A stretch of 64,000 nucleotides of DNA from Dromaius novaehollandiae (lineage: Eukaryota > Chordata > Aves > Casuariiformes > Dromaiidae): assembly GCF_036370855.1 (NCBI RefSeq), contig NC_088098.1, positions 35,281,981 through 35,345,980 of the forward strand, read 5' to 3'. Below the pieces are notes generated by a model. It was not told where the DNA came from and searched no databases. It saw only the letters and a list, made by a program, of their open reading frames with translations. Shown here piece by piece: positions 24,801 to 39,800 of the stretch (positions within the stretch are counted from its first letter, which is position 1; each line of letters opens with the position of its first letter). The position numbers and the translations under genes are program-made.

Positions 24801-27800
24801 AAACATCCTTATTTGCGTTTCAGATGCTTGTATTTATGGAACAATTTTTTTTTTTTTTTGATGGAGGTCTACTTGTAGTCTGTCAAAGTCATTGTTGTAT
24901 GATGGGATGGGTGTCAGCTGCAGATCTGTCAGACGTGCAGCTCTAGGAAAATGCATCTTTCACAAGTCATTCCTAACTGCAAAGGTTAAAGACTTAATCT
25001 TTCTAGCAGTGAAAAGAGTGATGACACTGCAACCTGGAAGCTTACCAAACCAGATTGCTTCTGATTAATAGCAAGTGAGTTTGCTAACTTTCAGGACTGC
25101 TACTCTGAAGGCTTGTCCTACTTTTAAAAGGATACTTTTATTCAGTTTCATCTGAATGCACTTCCTTAACTGTGCATGTGCTTATTTCTGTTTCCCAATG
25201 CTTCTGTAGTGCTTCTACTGGAGCGTGCAGCATTATGAATGTGCCATGGCTTCTATAGATGCTGCCTTCGCACCTTAGTCTGTTGACTGGAACACACAAA
25301 GAATTTCTTCTCTTTGGACTACTACAGACTGTTGTTGTATCTTCAAGTAATGGTTGTTTCTGTTCTTGATGACTTGTGCTTCTGTCCCTTATGAAACTGT
25401 GCACTGGAAGTAGAATAGTGCAACAGTGCTGTGAAAGGCCGCTGAATAACAGTGGTGTGTATTTGAAGAGAAACTAGTGATACGTCAATAAAACACTGAA
25501 AGAGGAATGTTTGGTTGCAATCAGGTTGTGGAGACACTTGTGAACTTTTTGGGTAGCTGGAGAAAGCATTTTACCTTTTAGGGAAACAGTTGGGAAGGGC
25601 TTGAGGTATTTGAAATATTATTTCATCTGGGAGATAGTTGTGGGTAATAATTTTGGGAAAGGCTTATGTACAAATTTATTAGGAATTTAGTTGTGTGGGT
25701 AAATACTCCTTACTGATATCAGTGCTTTTCACCAAAATATTTAAATAAGACTGCAATATTAATTTAATTTAACAGTATTGAAACAGTAACATAATCAGGC
25801 TAGGATTGCTGTTATGGTCCTCTACTCCCTTTCCTTTTGGAGAATTAGCAGCTGTGGGAGATGGCTTGCTTTAGATTCTGGTACAGTGCCCCTTTCCTAA
25901 ATTAAAGAGCAGCCAGTTTTGGACCTGAGGTTTGGCTGTCTTTAGTAAAGGGTGCTGTGTTAGAGCTGTTCATTTCTGTGTATCTGCATGTGTATACATA
26001 CCTGCTGGAACAAGCAAGAAACCTTCCATTACATCTTTGCTTCTGTCCACTTATAGGGCTTCTTTTCTGCCTTTCTTCAGAGACTAGTGAGTATCTCAGT
26101 TAACAGTTCTCTTTGGATTATCTCTATGTAGTATCTTCTAGAAATGCTGTACCAAAGTTTGTTTTTTTTAATGTAATTGTTTTTGAGATTTGACAAAATA
26201 CACTGCAAAGTAAGGAGTAAATCGCAGTCTTCTTGAATTCATGGAGTTTGCATGTTTATAATGTTGTAATCTCAGGTGTCTGTGGCCTAATTTAGGGAGC
26301 TGACCTCCATCTCAGATTAGTTTGAAGTTTTGTGCATTAAAAAACTGAATTAGTTGTATGTGATATTGCAATGCTTGTCTTGGTAAATATGTTTTGCTTT
26401 CACTGCTTTGTTTTTCTTAAAAATTCCCAAAGTGCCCTTATTCTGAGCAGGGTTTAGGGCATTTTGGTGGGTAAGGAGAGAAGGAAACCAAGCAGGTCAT
26501 GGTTTGTGAAGAAAGGTGTGGAAAGTGGTAGGTGTGGTTGTCTTGGGAATTTCATATTCCTGGGTATTTATCTAACTGCTATGCCTCAAGCATAAACACT
26601 GTTTTGAGTTCATGAGGGTAAGGCATTACAAGCTTGGCCATTTAAAAAGAAGTCCACAACTTTGCCTGCTGATGGGCAGTTGCTACCAAAAATCTGAATT
26701 TCACTTTGGTTAATATTATATTGTAAGGTTATACTTTGTGGCTGAATTCAAAGGCTTGCTTTAGATAATAGAAAAATCTCCTTTGTCTGCGTCCTTCTCC
26801 TGTTGGCACTCTTGCTTGCTGTCTTCTGCTTCTCCTGAACTTTTCCAGAGGATGATTAGCTCTAACTGCTGTCAACTCTTGCACTTGGGGAGGAAAGTTA
26901 GCAGCATTGGGGTTGCATATAGCAGGTTTTGCAGTGGCTAAGATGTGTGGGTTTTGTCCTCCTGTGTAAAGCTATATATGTCAGTTCTCCCAGAGTGATG
27001 GCCATAGCTCTTAGCCCTTAGAGTCCTGCTTGAATCACTGACTTGCAGTTTTCCAAGCCTGAGCCTAGTTCTCCAAACTAGCTCCCTTCAGCAGCTGTGT
27101 ACCTTGGTTTAGCTTGAGCTGTTGGAACACTGTCCTTTTTTCAGGAGTGGAGAGTAGAGGTGATGCAATGATTTGGGATGTCTACAGTAGTCCTGTGATG
27201 TGGGCTGTATGGGGGAGAGGGAAAGCTCTGGAATAACTGTGAGGACCTCTAAGGCAAGATATTGACAGGTTTAGGGAATTCAGAGTGTATTTGGGAGCCT
27301 TTGGGACAAGAGGAATGGAAAACTTGACACTGAGGCAGGAGAGAAGACTGAAATTCAGAGGAATATGGAACACATGGGTTTGGAGTTACCCTGCAGATGC
27401 TTCTAAACTCTCACCAGAATGTTCCCTTTTTTTTCCCCATATACAGCTGAAAGGACAATAGCTCTGTCTAGAAGTAGGAATCACATTTTCAAAATGAACA
27501 AAGTCACTGTGGAATTTGACTATAGTCCTCATTCAGAAGTTAGTTTAATAAGATCCAAGATGCTAAGTTACCTTTAAAAATTGAGATGATACAAGGCACA
27601 TAAGGCAAGGAATAAAATTAATACAAAGTAACATTTCCTTGTTGACAGCACTTTAGAATTAAGTTGCACATCCTCAGATCTCTACTGCTAAAACAGTGCA
27701 GCAACCAGGGTTTTTTCTGCAGCAGACCAGCAAGGTACTAAAACCGCAGAGCTATCTGTGCTGTCGTTCTTGGTGAGTACAGTACCAAGCTCATGTTAGT

Positions 27801-30800
27801 GCCTGTATGCTGTATGCCATAGCCTTAAGCCTTTTCTTCTGAATGGGAACCTGTGTGTTCCCTTGCAACTGGATGACAGTTTTATTAGCCAGTAGTGAAC
27901 CCAGGAGCCAGCTGTGTTCTTAGGGCTTTAGACTTAAACTGCAGAGCCATTTCCAGTCAAACAAGAAAGACCACTTTGCACGTCACCTTGTACGTTGTAT
28001 ACTTCTCTCTCAATGCATACTGTAAACACAGGCTAGAAGGTGGCTTTCTTCTTTAAACTGTAAAGTCTCAGGAATGATTTTTCTGTCTTAAAATACTTGT
28101 TGGTTTCTCTCATACAATAATGTGAGAATGCAAAGGTTTAAATAAGCAATGTTAAGCTTGAAGTAAGTTTTTGCCTGAGTAGCATAACTTGACTTGGATT
28201 TTGGACTATCTACTTGCAGAATAATAGTCTTTGTGGGCAGCTTAGTATCTTGCTAGCTCAGGCAGAATTTCTGCTTGCCTATAGATTTTCCTTGTTTGGG
28301 TAGTGGACTTAATCCCAGTGCTTTTTTGTGTGAGGGTCACCCTTAGTAGAGAATCACTATCAGAATCTTACGGAATAAAATAAAAACAAGTACTTTTTTT
28401 TTTTTTTCAGTGTAATCACTAGGGTCTGAAAGAAAATACTTTGCCTCCAAATAGTTTCTTTCCAGTAATCTGGTACAGTTAGAATATAATGTATTTAATT
28501 TCTTCAGCTTACTAGAACCACATATTGATATTAGTTAATCGGGGTTTAGCTTTGTATCATGAACTAGCAACCCGGTTATTATATTGTACAGCAAAATTGG
28601 AGGTTGTCCCACCTTTTCTAGTTTCTTTATTTAATCTTGGTTATTTTTTTGTGGAATGTTTGTTTTGAAAGGCTAATTTGAAAAAAAAATGTTCTGCCTT
28701 TGTGTATCAAAATAATGTATGGCTCGAGTGTTTTAAAGGCTTAATAATTGGTATTTGCTTCCAAATCAGTGAAAACTGAAATGCAAATTAATATATTCCA
28801 ACTTTCCATATATTACTGTTTTTTCTAAACACAGGAAGATAGTCCATTGTTGGATGGGCTACTGCATTTACACTTGACAAAGGAGTTAAAGTAGACAACT
28901 GCTTCTAGTTTGAAAGTTGTTTTATTGTTAACTGTGCTAATCTGTTTTACAAATAACATCACGATCTGCTTGCTAAGCCAGATTGTTTTTATATGAAGGG
29001 CTAGCTTAAAGTCCTCTCTCTTTACTGCTCCTCAGAACTTGCACTGAGAACACACATGTAGAATCTTTTGAAAACCTGTGCTTTCTTTCTTTGGCCTAAG
29101 TTGAACTTGTGGTGAAATGTATAACTTGAAGTGTGCGTCATGAGAGGAAAAGCATTGAGATGCTGTTGAGAATCAGACCATAGAATTTTCTCAGAGGGAC
29201 ATCTGGAGCAGCTGCAAAACATAACTAGGGGAAGGTCTGTGCTCCCGACCAAGTCGGAATGGTATCCATAATGTCTGTAATTCAGACGGAAATAAAAACA
29301 AATGGTAGCTTGCTGGAGATGCATCTGTGTTTCTGTTAGTTGTGCTGGTGGGCTATACTTTGGAGTTCATTATTCCTGTTTTTTCTGTAGATGATCCTCA
29401 TTATTGCCGTCTCCTTTCTTGCCTTAGGCCATTGCTTTTTCTCCTATTTGGCTGTTATCAGCTCCTTGTCCTCCTGCCCTTGATTCTGTCAGGATCAGTG
29501 CAGAACTGAAGTCTGGTAAAACTTACTAACTTTAGCTTCATGCCACATCTCACCTCTAGTGTTGACAAGTCTCATTAGTAAGCATGCTGTGTTGATGGAT
29601 AATATTATGGATGTCACCACAGAGATTTAAAGAGAGAGTATAGCTGGCAAGATCAAAATACAGAGAGCAGAAGTTTTTAAAACAAGGGATCTATGTCTTT
29701 CAGAGTAGTCGTGTAGATTCAGATTTCAGAGTAGTATGTATAGATTAACTGTACTCTTTCTTTCTGTGAGAAATGATAGGGACGCAGCTTACAACACTCA
29801 CTCTCCAGAGTGATATGTATTTGAAGGAGCTGAATTAAGTTAAAAGAGCAGGTAATTGAAAGTCTCTTCAAGTTAATTTCCCCTGTCTGAGATGCTTTAT
29901 CTGAAGGGAGGTGTTTTAAAAATACAGGGAGGAAGTAGGTAAGCAAATATGGAGTGAAAAGTTGGAGAAATAGTGGGGGAAGAGTAAGTTCTTTGAGTTC
30001 TTCTTTTGGAGGTTTTTCACTGGTGGATAGAGTTCTAAACTAGCCTTTTCTTACTAGGCAGTATTTCTGATTTTCCTGATAAAGCTTTGGTGATTGTGGC
30101 CAACTGCTGCCAGTATCAGTCTTACAGTATAGAGAAAAAATATTGCTTTTTTGTTTTAGTTTTGATTACTTTATACAAAATCTCCTTTGTACTGAAATAA
30201 TGAGCTTTTTTCTAACTAGTTTTATTGCACAGCAGCTGATAACTTTATCATATGTTGTTTAGTAATTAAACACAATAGGATATAACACAGCAAAAGTATG
30301 GCTGATGCTTGAACATACTTTCAGTACTAATATAAAGAACAACAGATGGATGTAGGCATCCAAAGCCAGTGAGACATATGTTGGTCATTACGATAGCCAG
30401 TGGTTTCAGCACTGCAAAGTAAATGTAGAACGTACAAGTCAAACGGTAACTTTTGTCTCACGTATTATTACATATAATCCTCAAGGTCCTCCAGATCTCC
30501 TTATCTGTAACAGGACAGAATGTGGTTTGTAGCTGAAATACGATGCGTATGCTTTACTATGAAGGTCAGTAAAATCAAGGCCTATGTCTTTTGTCTTTTC
30601 CTGGAGTGTGAAGAATGAAGTGGAAGACTTACTTACTAGTGCTGAAAGGGAGGAAACGGGGACAAAACAAGGTGCTGCTGTTTTTGCAAAACTTCCCTTT
30701 TGGAACAGAGCATCAACAATAGAGAGGCACTGGAAATTAGCGATAGGGCTAGGAAGGTGCTGAAGGATGCTGTACCAGTGAACTGCACTCTACTAGGACA

Positions 30801-33800
30801 TTCTGCAGTTACAGTATTTCAAACAAATAGGAGCAGATGACAACGGAATGCAAGATTGCCATAATCCTCAGAACAGCTGGAATGACTAAAAACTCACAGT
30901 TCTGAGGAAAAGAGGAAACATTAGTCTGTGCTGTGTGTATGGTGGTGCTTGGAGCCTGTGTGAAAGAGGGCATGCCATTTCATTGTTTTATATTTTATCA
31001 TCTCTGTTCTTTTATTTCACTGTAAGGTGCAGAATAAGAGTCTGCATGTACATCATATTGGATGCAAGCCTTGTCTAGAATAAAGATTCAGTAATAAAGA
31101 AGGTTGCTTACTTGTTTGTGAACTAAGTAGGCACTGATGCTTAAGCATGTAAATCGGATTTTGTGTCTAGGTAACTTTGTTATAAATCTTGGCATTAAGT
31201 AAGAAGGAAGAGGCACTTAAGTTTTGAGACTGTGAAGCAGAACAGTCATGCAAAAACTGTTTCCGTTATGAGATAAAATGCAGATGTATTTTGTCACTAG
31301 ATTTACTGAGAGAGCGTATCAGCCTAATTTGTTGAAGGTTTTCATATTAAAAAAAGTTCTCATTTATATCGCTACCAAAAATAATCTTAAGTTTATGAAT
31401 TCAATGCAAATATTGAGACAAAATGAAGAATTTTATTTAAAACTGCAGATTTAATACCCTTCTGTTCTGTTTATACAGTCTTGGCCCTTTGGTGAGTAAA
31501 GTGAAGGAGTATCAAGTGGAGACCATTGTAGATACCCTCTGTACAAACATGCTTTCAGATAAGGAACAGTTACGTGATATTTCAAGCATTGGCCTTAAAA
31601 CTGTGATTGGAGAACTCCCCCCGGCTTCCAGTGGTAAGGCATTTTGTACTTGGAGTATCAAGTGTTAGTTTTATCTCTTCATTACTAATTGTAAAAATGC
31701 AAAAAGCAGGGTTCTTTAGTGAAGGAGATTCAGTTCATTTAACATTGGAATTAATTTCTGTCAGAGGAGAAATGTGTGGTAGAAATATTCTTTTGGTGAC
31801 TTCTGTGACTACCAGTTTTACTAATTTAACTTTTTTTTTACTGTAACATCACATTATTGTGAAAAACAAACTTGCAGTATGGGAATGTTGGTGTAACAAA
31901 TTGAGTGTAAAACTCCTATTTTAATAATTGTCTAGTAGAGCATTTCTAGACTGTAGTAATAGATAAATCTCATCTTGCTTTTTGATAGTATGCTTTTAAA
32001 TTGATTATAACTCTGGTATTTTTCTTTAATGATCTGATTTCTTGTCTCAGTTTCTGGTAAGTGTTTTGGAATATACCTTGTTTTACTAACAATTTCCTGT
32101 TGAATTACTGAAATATTTATCTACAGTTTTCTAAACGAAGACAGTCTTTCCACCAAGAGAGATAATAGTGATGAACAGCTCATCAGTTAATGACATTACT
32201 TTTTTACTAAAACGATATTCAGGTGTCATAGTGCCGGGTATGAATGAGAATGGAAAAGTGATTAAAAAGGCTTTGGGAATACAGAGTTTTTAGAGACTCT
32301 GAAGTTTAAGTTACCCAGCTACTCAGATTTTGACATCTTTTATTGGAAGTTCACAAGTAAGTCATGTTTATATCAAGCAGTAGTGGGATGCAAGAAGGAA
32401 TTGTTTAAAAATAAGCTTTTATTCTTGTTTTTTTGCCTACACAGCACAGAAGTAGATCTTGAGGATGCATATAAAGCTCAAGAATAACTGTAGCAAAATC
32501 TTCAATATAATCAGTATTCCTAATGCAAAAGGAACTCAGGTGTTACTTCTTGCTCTCAACACAATGTTAGATTGTTGTCTCTTTTTTTTTCTTAGCCTCT
32601 ACAGTAATATGTTTGTACTGTCCAATTGCTATGTAGTTTTTGTTGCAAAATTGTTTTTGGTCATATAGTTGGGAATATGTCATAAATATATAAATTTATT
32701 TTATCATAGGATAGAACTGGTGTTAACTTCAGATCTAAATTTCAAAACTGTCAAAAAAACCCCCTCTCAAAGCGCAAGTAAATTCATGAGAATCTTTCAC
32801 TTGAAGATTTTATAAATGGTCAAATCACTAAGAAAATTTCAGCTGTTGAAAAGTAATCATGAAGATGAGAGCTAGCCATGGGGTAGCTGTTATGACGGAT
32901 GAGTTGCTTCAATTCACAAAATTACTTGAACAATATTGGGCAGTTCTGGAGAAAAAATACTCTTAGTGCAGTTGTTGTGAAGACATTTTACTTACACTCA
33001 AACTATTTTAAAATTCAAGTAGTATATATTTTTTCCCCTTCCTCAAATATTTCAGTAGTATTTCAGGTAGACATAAGTAACTTCTTGTATGATGTCACTT
33101 TATTTTGCTGTTTCATTATGCAGCTGTTCTTTAGAGGTGACTCTACTTCTGTGCTTTCTTGTAACTTTTAGTTACTCATTTGTTTTTACCTATAGTCCCT
33201 TTATTTATTATTCTAGGCTTGTCTTGGCTTTTCCCGTTGTTTGCCTTGCCAAAAGCAGTGTCCTTTCTGTTAGATACACCTTCTGAGGTCATTGTAAACA
33301 AAAAAAACCCTCCTTGGTATGTTTCTGCATGGACGGTCTTTCAGCTATGATGCAGAGCATGCTTTACATTAGCAAAAGGAATTGGTCGTTCGAGCTTATT
33401 TTGGTAGGCAGAAAATTTCTTGAAGTTAAGACCAAGTAGCTTCCCATAGTTGCAAACGTGATCTCTGGTGTTAAAATTGTGCTTCTTTTTTATGACAATA
33501 CTGAGGTTTTGTTGTACTTTCAGGTTCTGCATTAGCAGCTAATGTTTGCAAAAAGATAACGGGGCGTCTCACTAGTGCTATAGCGAAGCAGGAAGATGTG
33601 TCTGTTCAACTAGAGGCGTTGGATATCATGGCTGATATGCTGAGCAGGTAAATGTCCCTCTTTCAAAATGCTGATGAAGTAGGAAATACTCCATGAACTT
33701 TGAACTTTAATTCTCCAAATATTAAACTGGAGTTCCTTTCTATGAGTTATGTGGAATGATATGGTAAAGTTTTGTTTTAAGTATAGATGAAACTTTAAAG

Positions 33801-36800
33801 GAAAAAAAAAAGTGAATGTCTTGAAGATAATTTGGTTAGGATTATTGTTACCTCTTGAACTGTGGTTTTAAGTTTACTTTAATGTTTATTGCTTTGAAGA
33901 TGTGTTGTAAACTCATTTCTTGTTTTTAAAAGTTCTAAAAACTTGAATACTGTAATTGGAATCTGCGCGATGCTTTGGGAATATTTAAATAAACTCTGGT
34001 AGAGTATATGAACAAAGTTACCTAGATTCAATTGGTTTGAGTTTGTGTTTTGTCTGTTTTAAGGCAAGGAGGACTGCTTGTTAACTTCCATCCTTCAATT
34101 CTGACCTGTCTGCTCCCCCAGCTGACTAGCCCCAGACTTGCTGTGAGGAAAAGAACCATCATTGCTCTTGGTCACCTGGTTATGAGTTGTGGCAATATAG
34201 TTTTTGTTGACCTCATTGAACATCTGTTGACAGAGCTGTCTAAAAATGATTCCATGTCAACAACTAGGACCTATATACAGTGTATTGCTGCTATCAGTAG
34301 GCAAGCAGGTCATAGAATAGGTAAGAAAATATAAATTTATATATAAATTATCTGCAACTCTAAAAGTTTTTAGATGAGAGTAATTGCTTTGCTAATTTTC
34401 TTTTATCAGGTGAATATCTTGAGAAAATAATTCCTTTGGTTGTAAAGTTTTGTAATGTAGATGATGACGAACTAAGAGAGTATTGCATTCAAGCCTTTGA
34501 ATCCTTTGTTAGGAGGTAAGTTATTCTCAGATGCCTGTTTTGGGCTTAGGATCTGATAGTATGCTGTGTGGATGTGAATGGTCATTGCTGCTTTTTGAGT
34601 GGTTGAAGTGGGATTAAAATAACTTTCTCATAGAAGAGGTGGTCTCCTTTGTACCAAGTATTTTTGCAAGCTTTGAACTGGAACTGTTCCCTTCACTATC
34701 TTGTAATTTAGCTGTTAAGCACTGTGTTATATCTGTGTTTTGGAAACTTTCTCCTGTGCCAGTGCTGCTTGTGCACACTGGCAGGGGGAGTGGGGGTGAA
34801 AATGTTTTAATAAATACAATATTTATTGTACAACAGTGGTGACAAAAACTTGTTATCTGAAGGCATATGTGGAGCTTCTACAACCTTTCTCTATAGCAGA
34901 TCAGGTTACATGGCAGCATTGTACTTTCTGCCTTTCTGACCTTAATTTTGAACTTATAGACAGGACAGGGCATGCTTCATTCTGCTGTTATATGTGTGTG
35001 GGGGTGGTTTTTGTTTTTTAAGACTATTTTTTCTGAGCTTTGATGCTGCTAACAGCAAGAATTGTGATGGCAGTTTGGAAATTGGTATGAGGAGAAAGGG
35101 ACTGTATCACTGCCAAGTAGCCAATAAACTGTGTTTATATTTATTAGCATTTGTCTATCAAGGTAAAATTCATGTTGTTTTCCAGTTCTCATTTCTAACA
35201 TATTTATCTGTATTCATTGTGACCTGATGTATTTGTATTCCACGTTTGAGAGTGAACTGAATTTCTGATGAAGTTAAATTCTAAAAGAAACTAAACAAAC
35301 AAAACCCCCCAAAATTCATAGTTATGGGTGCATTGATAGTACTTTGTTTGGCTAAAGTCCCTGAAATACAGTAAGCAGCATGAAGTCTTTTAGGCAGAAA
35401 TATTTTATTTCTTTAAGGTATTTTGAAATTACTTTTTTTTTCTTTTTTCTTTTTTTTTTTTTTTACTATGCAGGTGTCCTAAAGAAGTTTATCCTCATGT
35501 ATCTACCATTATAAACATTTGTCTAAAATATCTTACCTATGATCCCAATTACAATTATGATGATGAGGATGAAGATGAAAATGCTATGGATGCTGATGGT
35601 GGTGATGATGATGATCAAGGTATATTCTTTTTTGGTTTTGAGGGGAGGAAGAGCTTGTGAACTTAACCTACACTGGTTTGAGGAAATTGAAATGGCTGGT
35701 ATCACCACAAAGTACTAGCATTTGAATGACTTGTATACACTTGTGTGTTCAATTCTCGTACTGCTTTTAAACATACCTCATGAACTCACTTCTCAGAATA
35801 AAAGTACAGGTTGATGATCTAGTTTTCAGCATGCATCTGCAGTGTATCTACTAGAGCTGAGGAATTCCAAGGGTGAATATAAAGTGCAAGATAAATATTT
35901 AACATTGAAAGATGGAAAAAATGAGATGTTAAAAGGCAGAAGCATGTAGGACGGTACAACTAGAGTGAAAAAAATTCAGTTAATGAATTTAAACTACATA
36001 TTCAGCATGAGAAGGAGCTCTTTACTACTTCTCACTAGAAAATATCATTGCCTAATGCATAAAATGGGCAACGATTTAGAATTGCAAAATACTCTAAATG
36101 TTTTTCTGTAGGATGAAAGTGTCTTAGGCTGAAAAGAATAAGGTATTGTTGCTAAATACCCTGTCATATATAAGCTCTATGAAAACTTGGACACATAAGC
36201 AATCTGGACCCAGAACATAATGTTCTTGTTACTTTGAGAATCAATGAGCCCTATACTGCTGCTTTAGCTTATAAAAAGTAAATGTTTGTGTTGCTTACTC
36301 TATATTTGGTGGGTATAATGGTATGACTTGATTTCTTCCTAGAAGGAAATGAACAGAATAATTCATTGAATCTTGATCAACTAGTAATTGTTGCTGCCTT
36401 GTTGCTGATATGGTAAATAAAGAAGAATATGCTTTAAATCAGTAGTCAGGCTGTGGATACGGCAGGAAAGCACTCTGTCCCTTTTGCAGTTTAAATTAAT
36501 AGATGTGTAGGGTTAGTCTGAGAAAATTAGCAGAGAAAATAGCCTTAAGATTTAGGCAGTTCACAAGGCTTTTTAGGTATATATATTTTTAAACATACTT
36601 ACACTTCTCAACCTATTTATTTGGTGTGCCTTACACAAAGAATCCAAGTGTATTTTTATTAATTGTTTAAAATAAAACTTGATGTTTTGATTGTCTAGAC
36701 TTGAACTTATGCATAATTTATTTTTTCAAGGGAGCGATGATGAATATAGTGATGATGATGACATGAGCTGGAAAGTGCGGCGTGCAGCTGCTAAATGTCT

Positions 36801-39800
36801 GGATGCTGTGGTTAGCACGCGACACGAAATGCTTCCAGAATTCTACAAAACTGTATCTCCTGCATTAATAGCCAGATTCAAAGAGCGTGAAGAGAATGTA
36901 AAAGCAGATGTTTTTCATGCATATCTTTCTCTTTTAAAACAAACTCGACCTGTGCAGAGTTGGCTTTGTGATCCTGATGCAATGGAGCAAGGAGAGACAC
37001 CTTTGACGATGCTTCAGAGTCAGGTTATTTGTCAAGATTTCATACGTTTGGAAGATGCCCTGAAGCTATACTCTGACTTTGGTTGTTTACTTTCTCCTCT
37101 AAAGCTTATATGTCATAGATAGTTTAGCCAAGTTAACAGCAAAATAACTTATTTTTTGCTTTCAGTAATATAGAAATAAGATCTAATGGTCAAGGTAAAA
37201 TTAGATTTGCTACAAGGTGTTTCATTTAAAAAATAAAAAGATGGATAGTTCTGAAAAACAGTATTTTCCTTTTCTAAATGAATTATTAGGATGACTTTTC
37301 AAATATTGCTCTGTACAGTTGTGTTATTAATGCAAATCTAGTTTTGCTTTTTTCATCTCACCATTTAAAATTAAATTGCTTTAGTGCTTTTTGGGATAGA
37401 GATTGAGTTGAAGCTTCATTCGACAATATTTATACAAAGGTCTCTAGTCCTGCAGAGAAATCAGAAATAGGGGAATGTGCCCCCCGCCCCTTCCTGCCCT
37501 CGTGATCTATGATGAAAGAAATGTCAGGTATTGAACCCATTAATGGAAGTGTGATGATTACAGGTTCCCAACATAGTTAAAGCCTTGCACAAACAGATGA
37601 AGGAGAAGAGTGTGAAGACTCGACAGTGTTGCTTTAACATGCTGACTGAGCTAGTAAATGTGTTACCTGGAGCCCTAACACAACATATTCCTGTGCTTGT
37701 ACCAGGTATGAGACTACTATTGAAAAGATTTACTAGTAAGTTGGATGTGAATTTTCTTGATCTTTAAATCTTGACTGTTTTTTTATAAATGTTAAAGTAT
37801 TGTTTCTATTTAAAGAAATTGGCAAAATAATCAGTCACTGTGCTCTGAGATTGATATTATTTTTCCTTCTGAATTTTGAAAAAAGCTGATTTGCCTCTAA
37901 TCGCAGGATCAAACTCTGCCTTCATTTTTGTCTCAGCAGAGCAAAATATTGCCCATATTTTACCTTTTACCATGAAGTAACAAGGCAAAGTAAACTTTGA
38001 CGAGATCAGGGTTCAGGGTTCAGAATTCCTTTATAGTTAGGAAAAGGCATTGCAAGCCATCAGTTGGTCTATTGTGTGGCTCTTCTGCGTAGAGGAAGCT
38101 TGAAGACTAATTGTTTGAATAAAATAGTGGAAGGGGCTGGGCGGCATTCAGGAAAGGCTGGGAGCAAAAAACATCAGCACAGTACACCTGCCATCCTTCA
38201 GAAATTTTAAAGTGTTCTAAGAGAATAAATACACAAAATAAATATTTCTTTTCTCTTACAGGAATAATTTTTTCACTTAATGACAAATCAAGTTCTTCTA
38301 ATCTGAAGATAGATGCTCTGTCCTGTTTGTATGTGATCCTCTGTAATCATTCTCCCCAAGTCTTTCATCCTCATGTTCAAGCATTGGTACCTCCAGTTGT
38401 TGCTTGTGTTGGAGACCCGTTTTACAAGATAACATCAGAGGCTCTTTTGGTTACACAACAACTTGTGAAGGTCATTCGTCCTTTAGACCAGGCTTCTTCC
38501 TTTGATGCTACTGCTTACATCAAAGATTTATTTACTTGTACAATCAAGAGATTAAAGGCTGCTGACATTGATCAGGAGGTAAAAGAGAGGGCAATATCTT
38601 GCATGGGTCAAATCATTTGTAGCCTTGGTGACAGCCTTGGCACAGACTTGCCCAGTACACTTCAGATCTTCCTAGAGAGACTGAAGAATGAGATCACTCG
38701 GTTAACTACAGTGAAGGCCATGACACTGATTGCTGGTTCTCCTTTGAAGATAGATTTGAGACCAATCCTTGGGGAAGGAGTTCCTATTCTTGCCTCTTTT
38801 TTGAGAAAAAACCAGCGAGCTTTGAAACTGGGCACTCTTTCTGCTCTAGATATTTTAATTAAAAATTACAGTGACAGTTTGACAGCTGCTATGATTGATG
38901 CTGTCTTGGATGAGCTTCCACCTCTCATTAGTGAAAGTGATATGCATGTATCACAGATGGCCATCAGTTTTCTTACAACACTGGCTAAAGTATATCCTTC
39001 CTCCCTGTCAAAGATCAGTGGGTCCATTCTCAACGAACTTATTGGGCTGGTGAGATCGCCTCTACTCCAGGGTGGAGCACTTAGTGCCATGCTAGAATTT
39101 TTCCAAGCTTTGGTTGTGACTGGGACAAATAATTTAGGCTATATGGATTTACTACGCATGTTAACGGGTCCAGTGTACTCACAGAGCACAGCACTAACTC
39201 ACAAGCAGTCTTACTATTCCATTGCCAAATGTGTAGCTGCCCTTACTCGAGCTTGCCCTAAGGAAGGACCAGCTGTTGTAGGTCAGTTCATTCAAGATGT
39301 CAAGAACTCCAGGTCTACAGATTCCATTCGACTTTTGGCTTTGCTTTCTCTTGGGGAAGTTGGGCATCACATTGACTTAAGTGGACAAATTGAGCTGAAA
39401 TCTGTAATACTAGAAGCATTCTCCTCTCCTAGTGAAGAAGTCAAGTCCGCAGCATCTTATGCATTAGGCAGTATTAGTGTCGGCAATCTTCCTGAGTATC
39501 TGCCATTTGTCTTACAAGAAATAACCAGCCAACCTAAGAGGCAATACCTTCTTCTTCATTCCTTGAAAGAAATAATTAGCTCTGCATCAGTGATTGGTCT
39601 CAAACCATATGTTGAGAACATCTGGGCCTTGCTCCTGAAACACTGCGAATGTGCAGAAGAGGGTACAAGGAATGTTGTTGCTGAATGCTTAGGCAAGCTT
39701 ACTTTAATAGACCCAGAGACTCTGCTTCCGCGACTCAAGGGTTACTTGGCATCAGGTGAGTAGTAATTGATGTATATATTGTAGCAAATGACCTTGTGTT

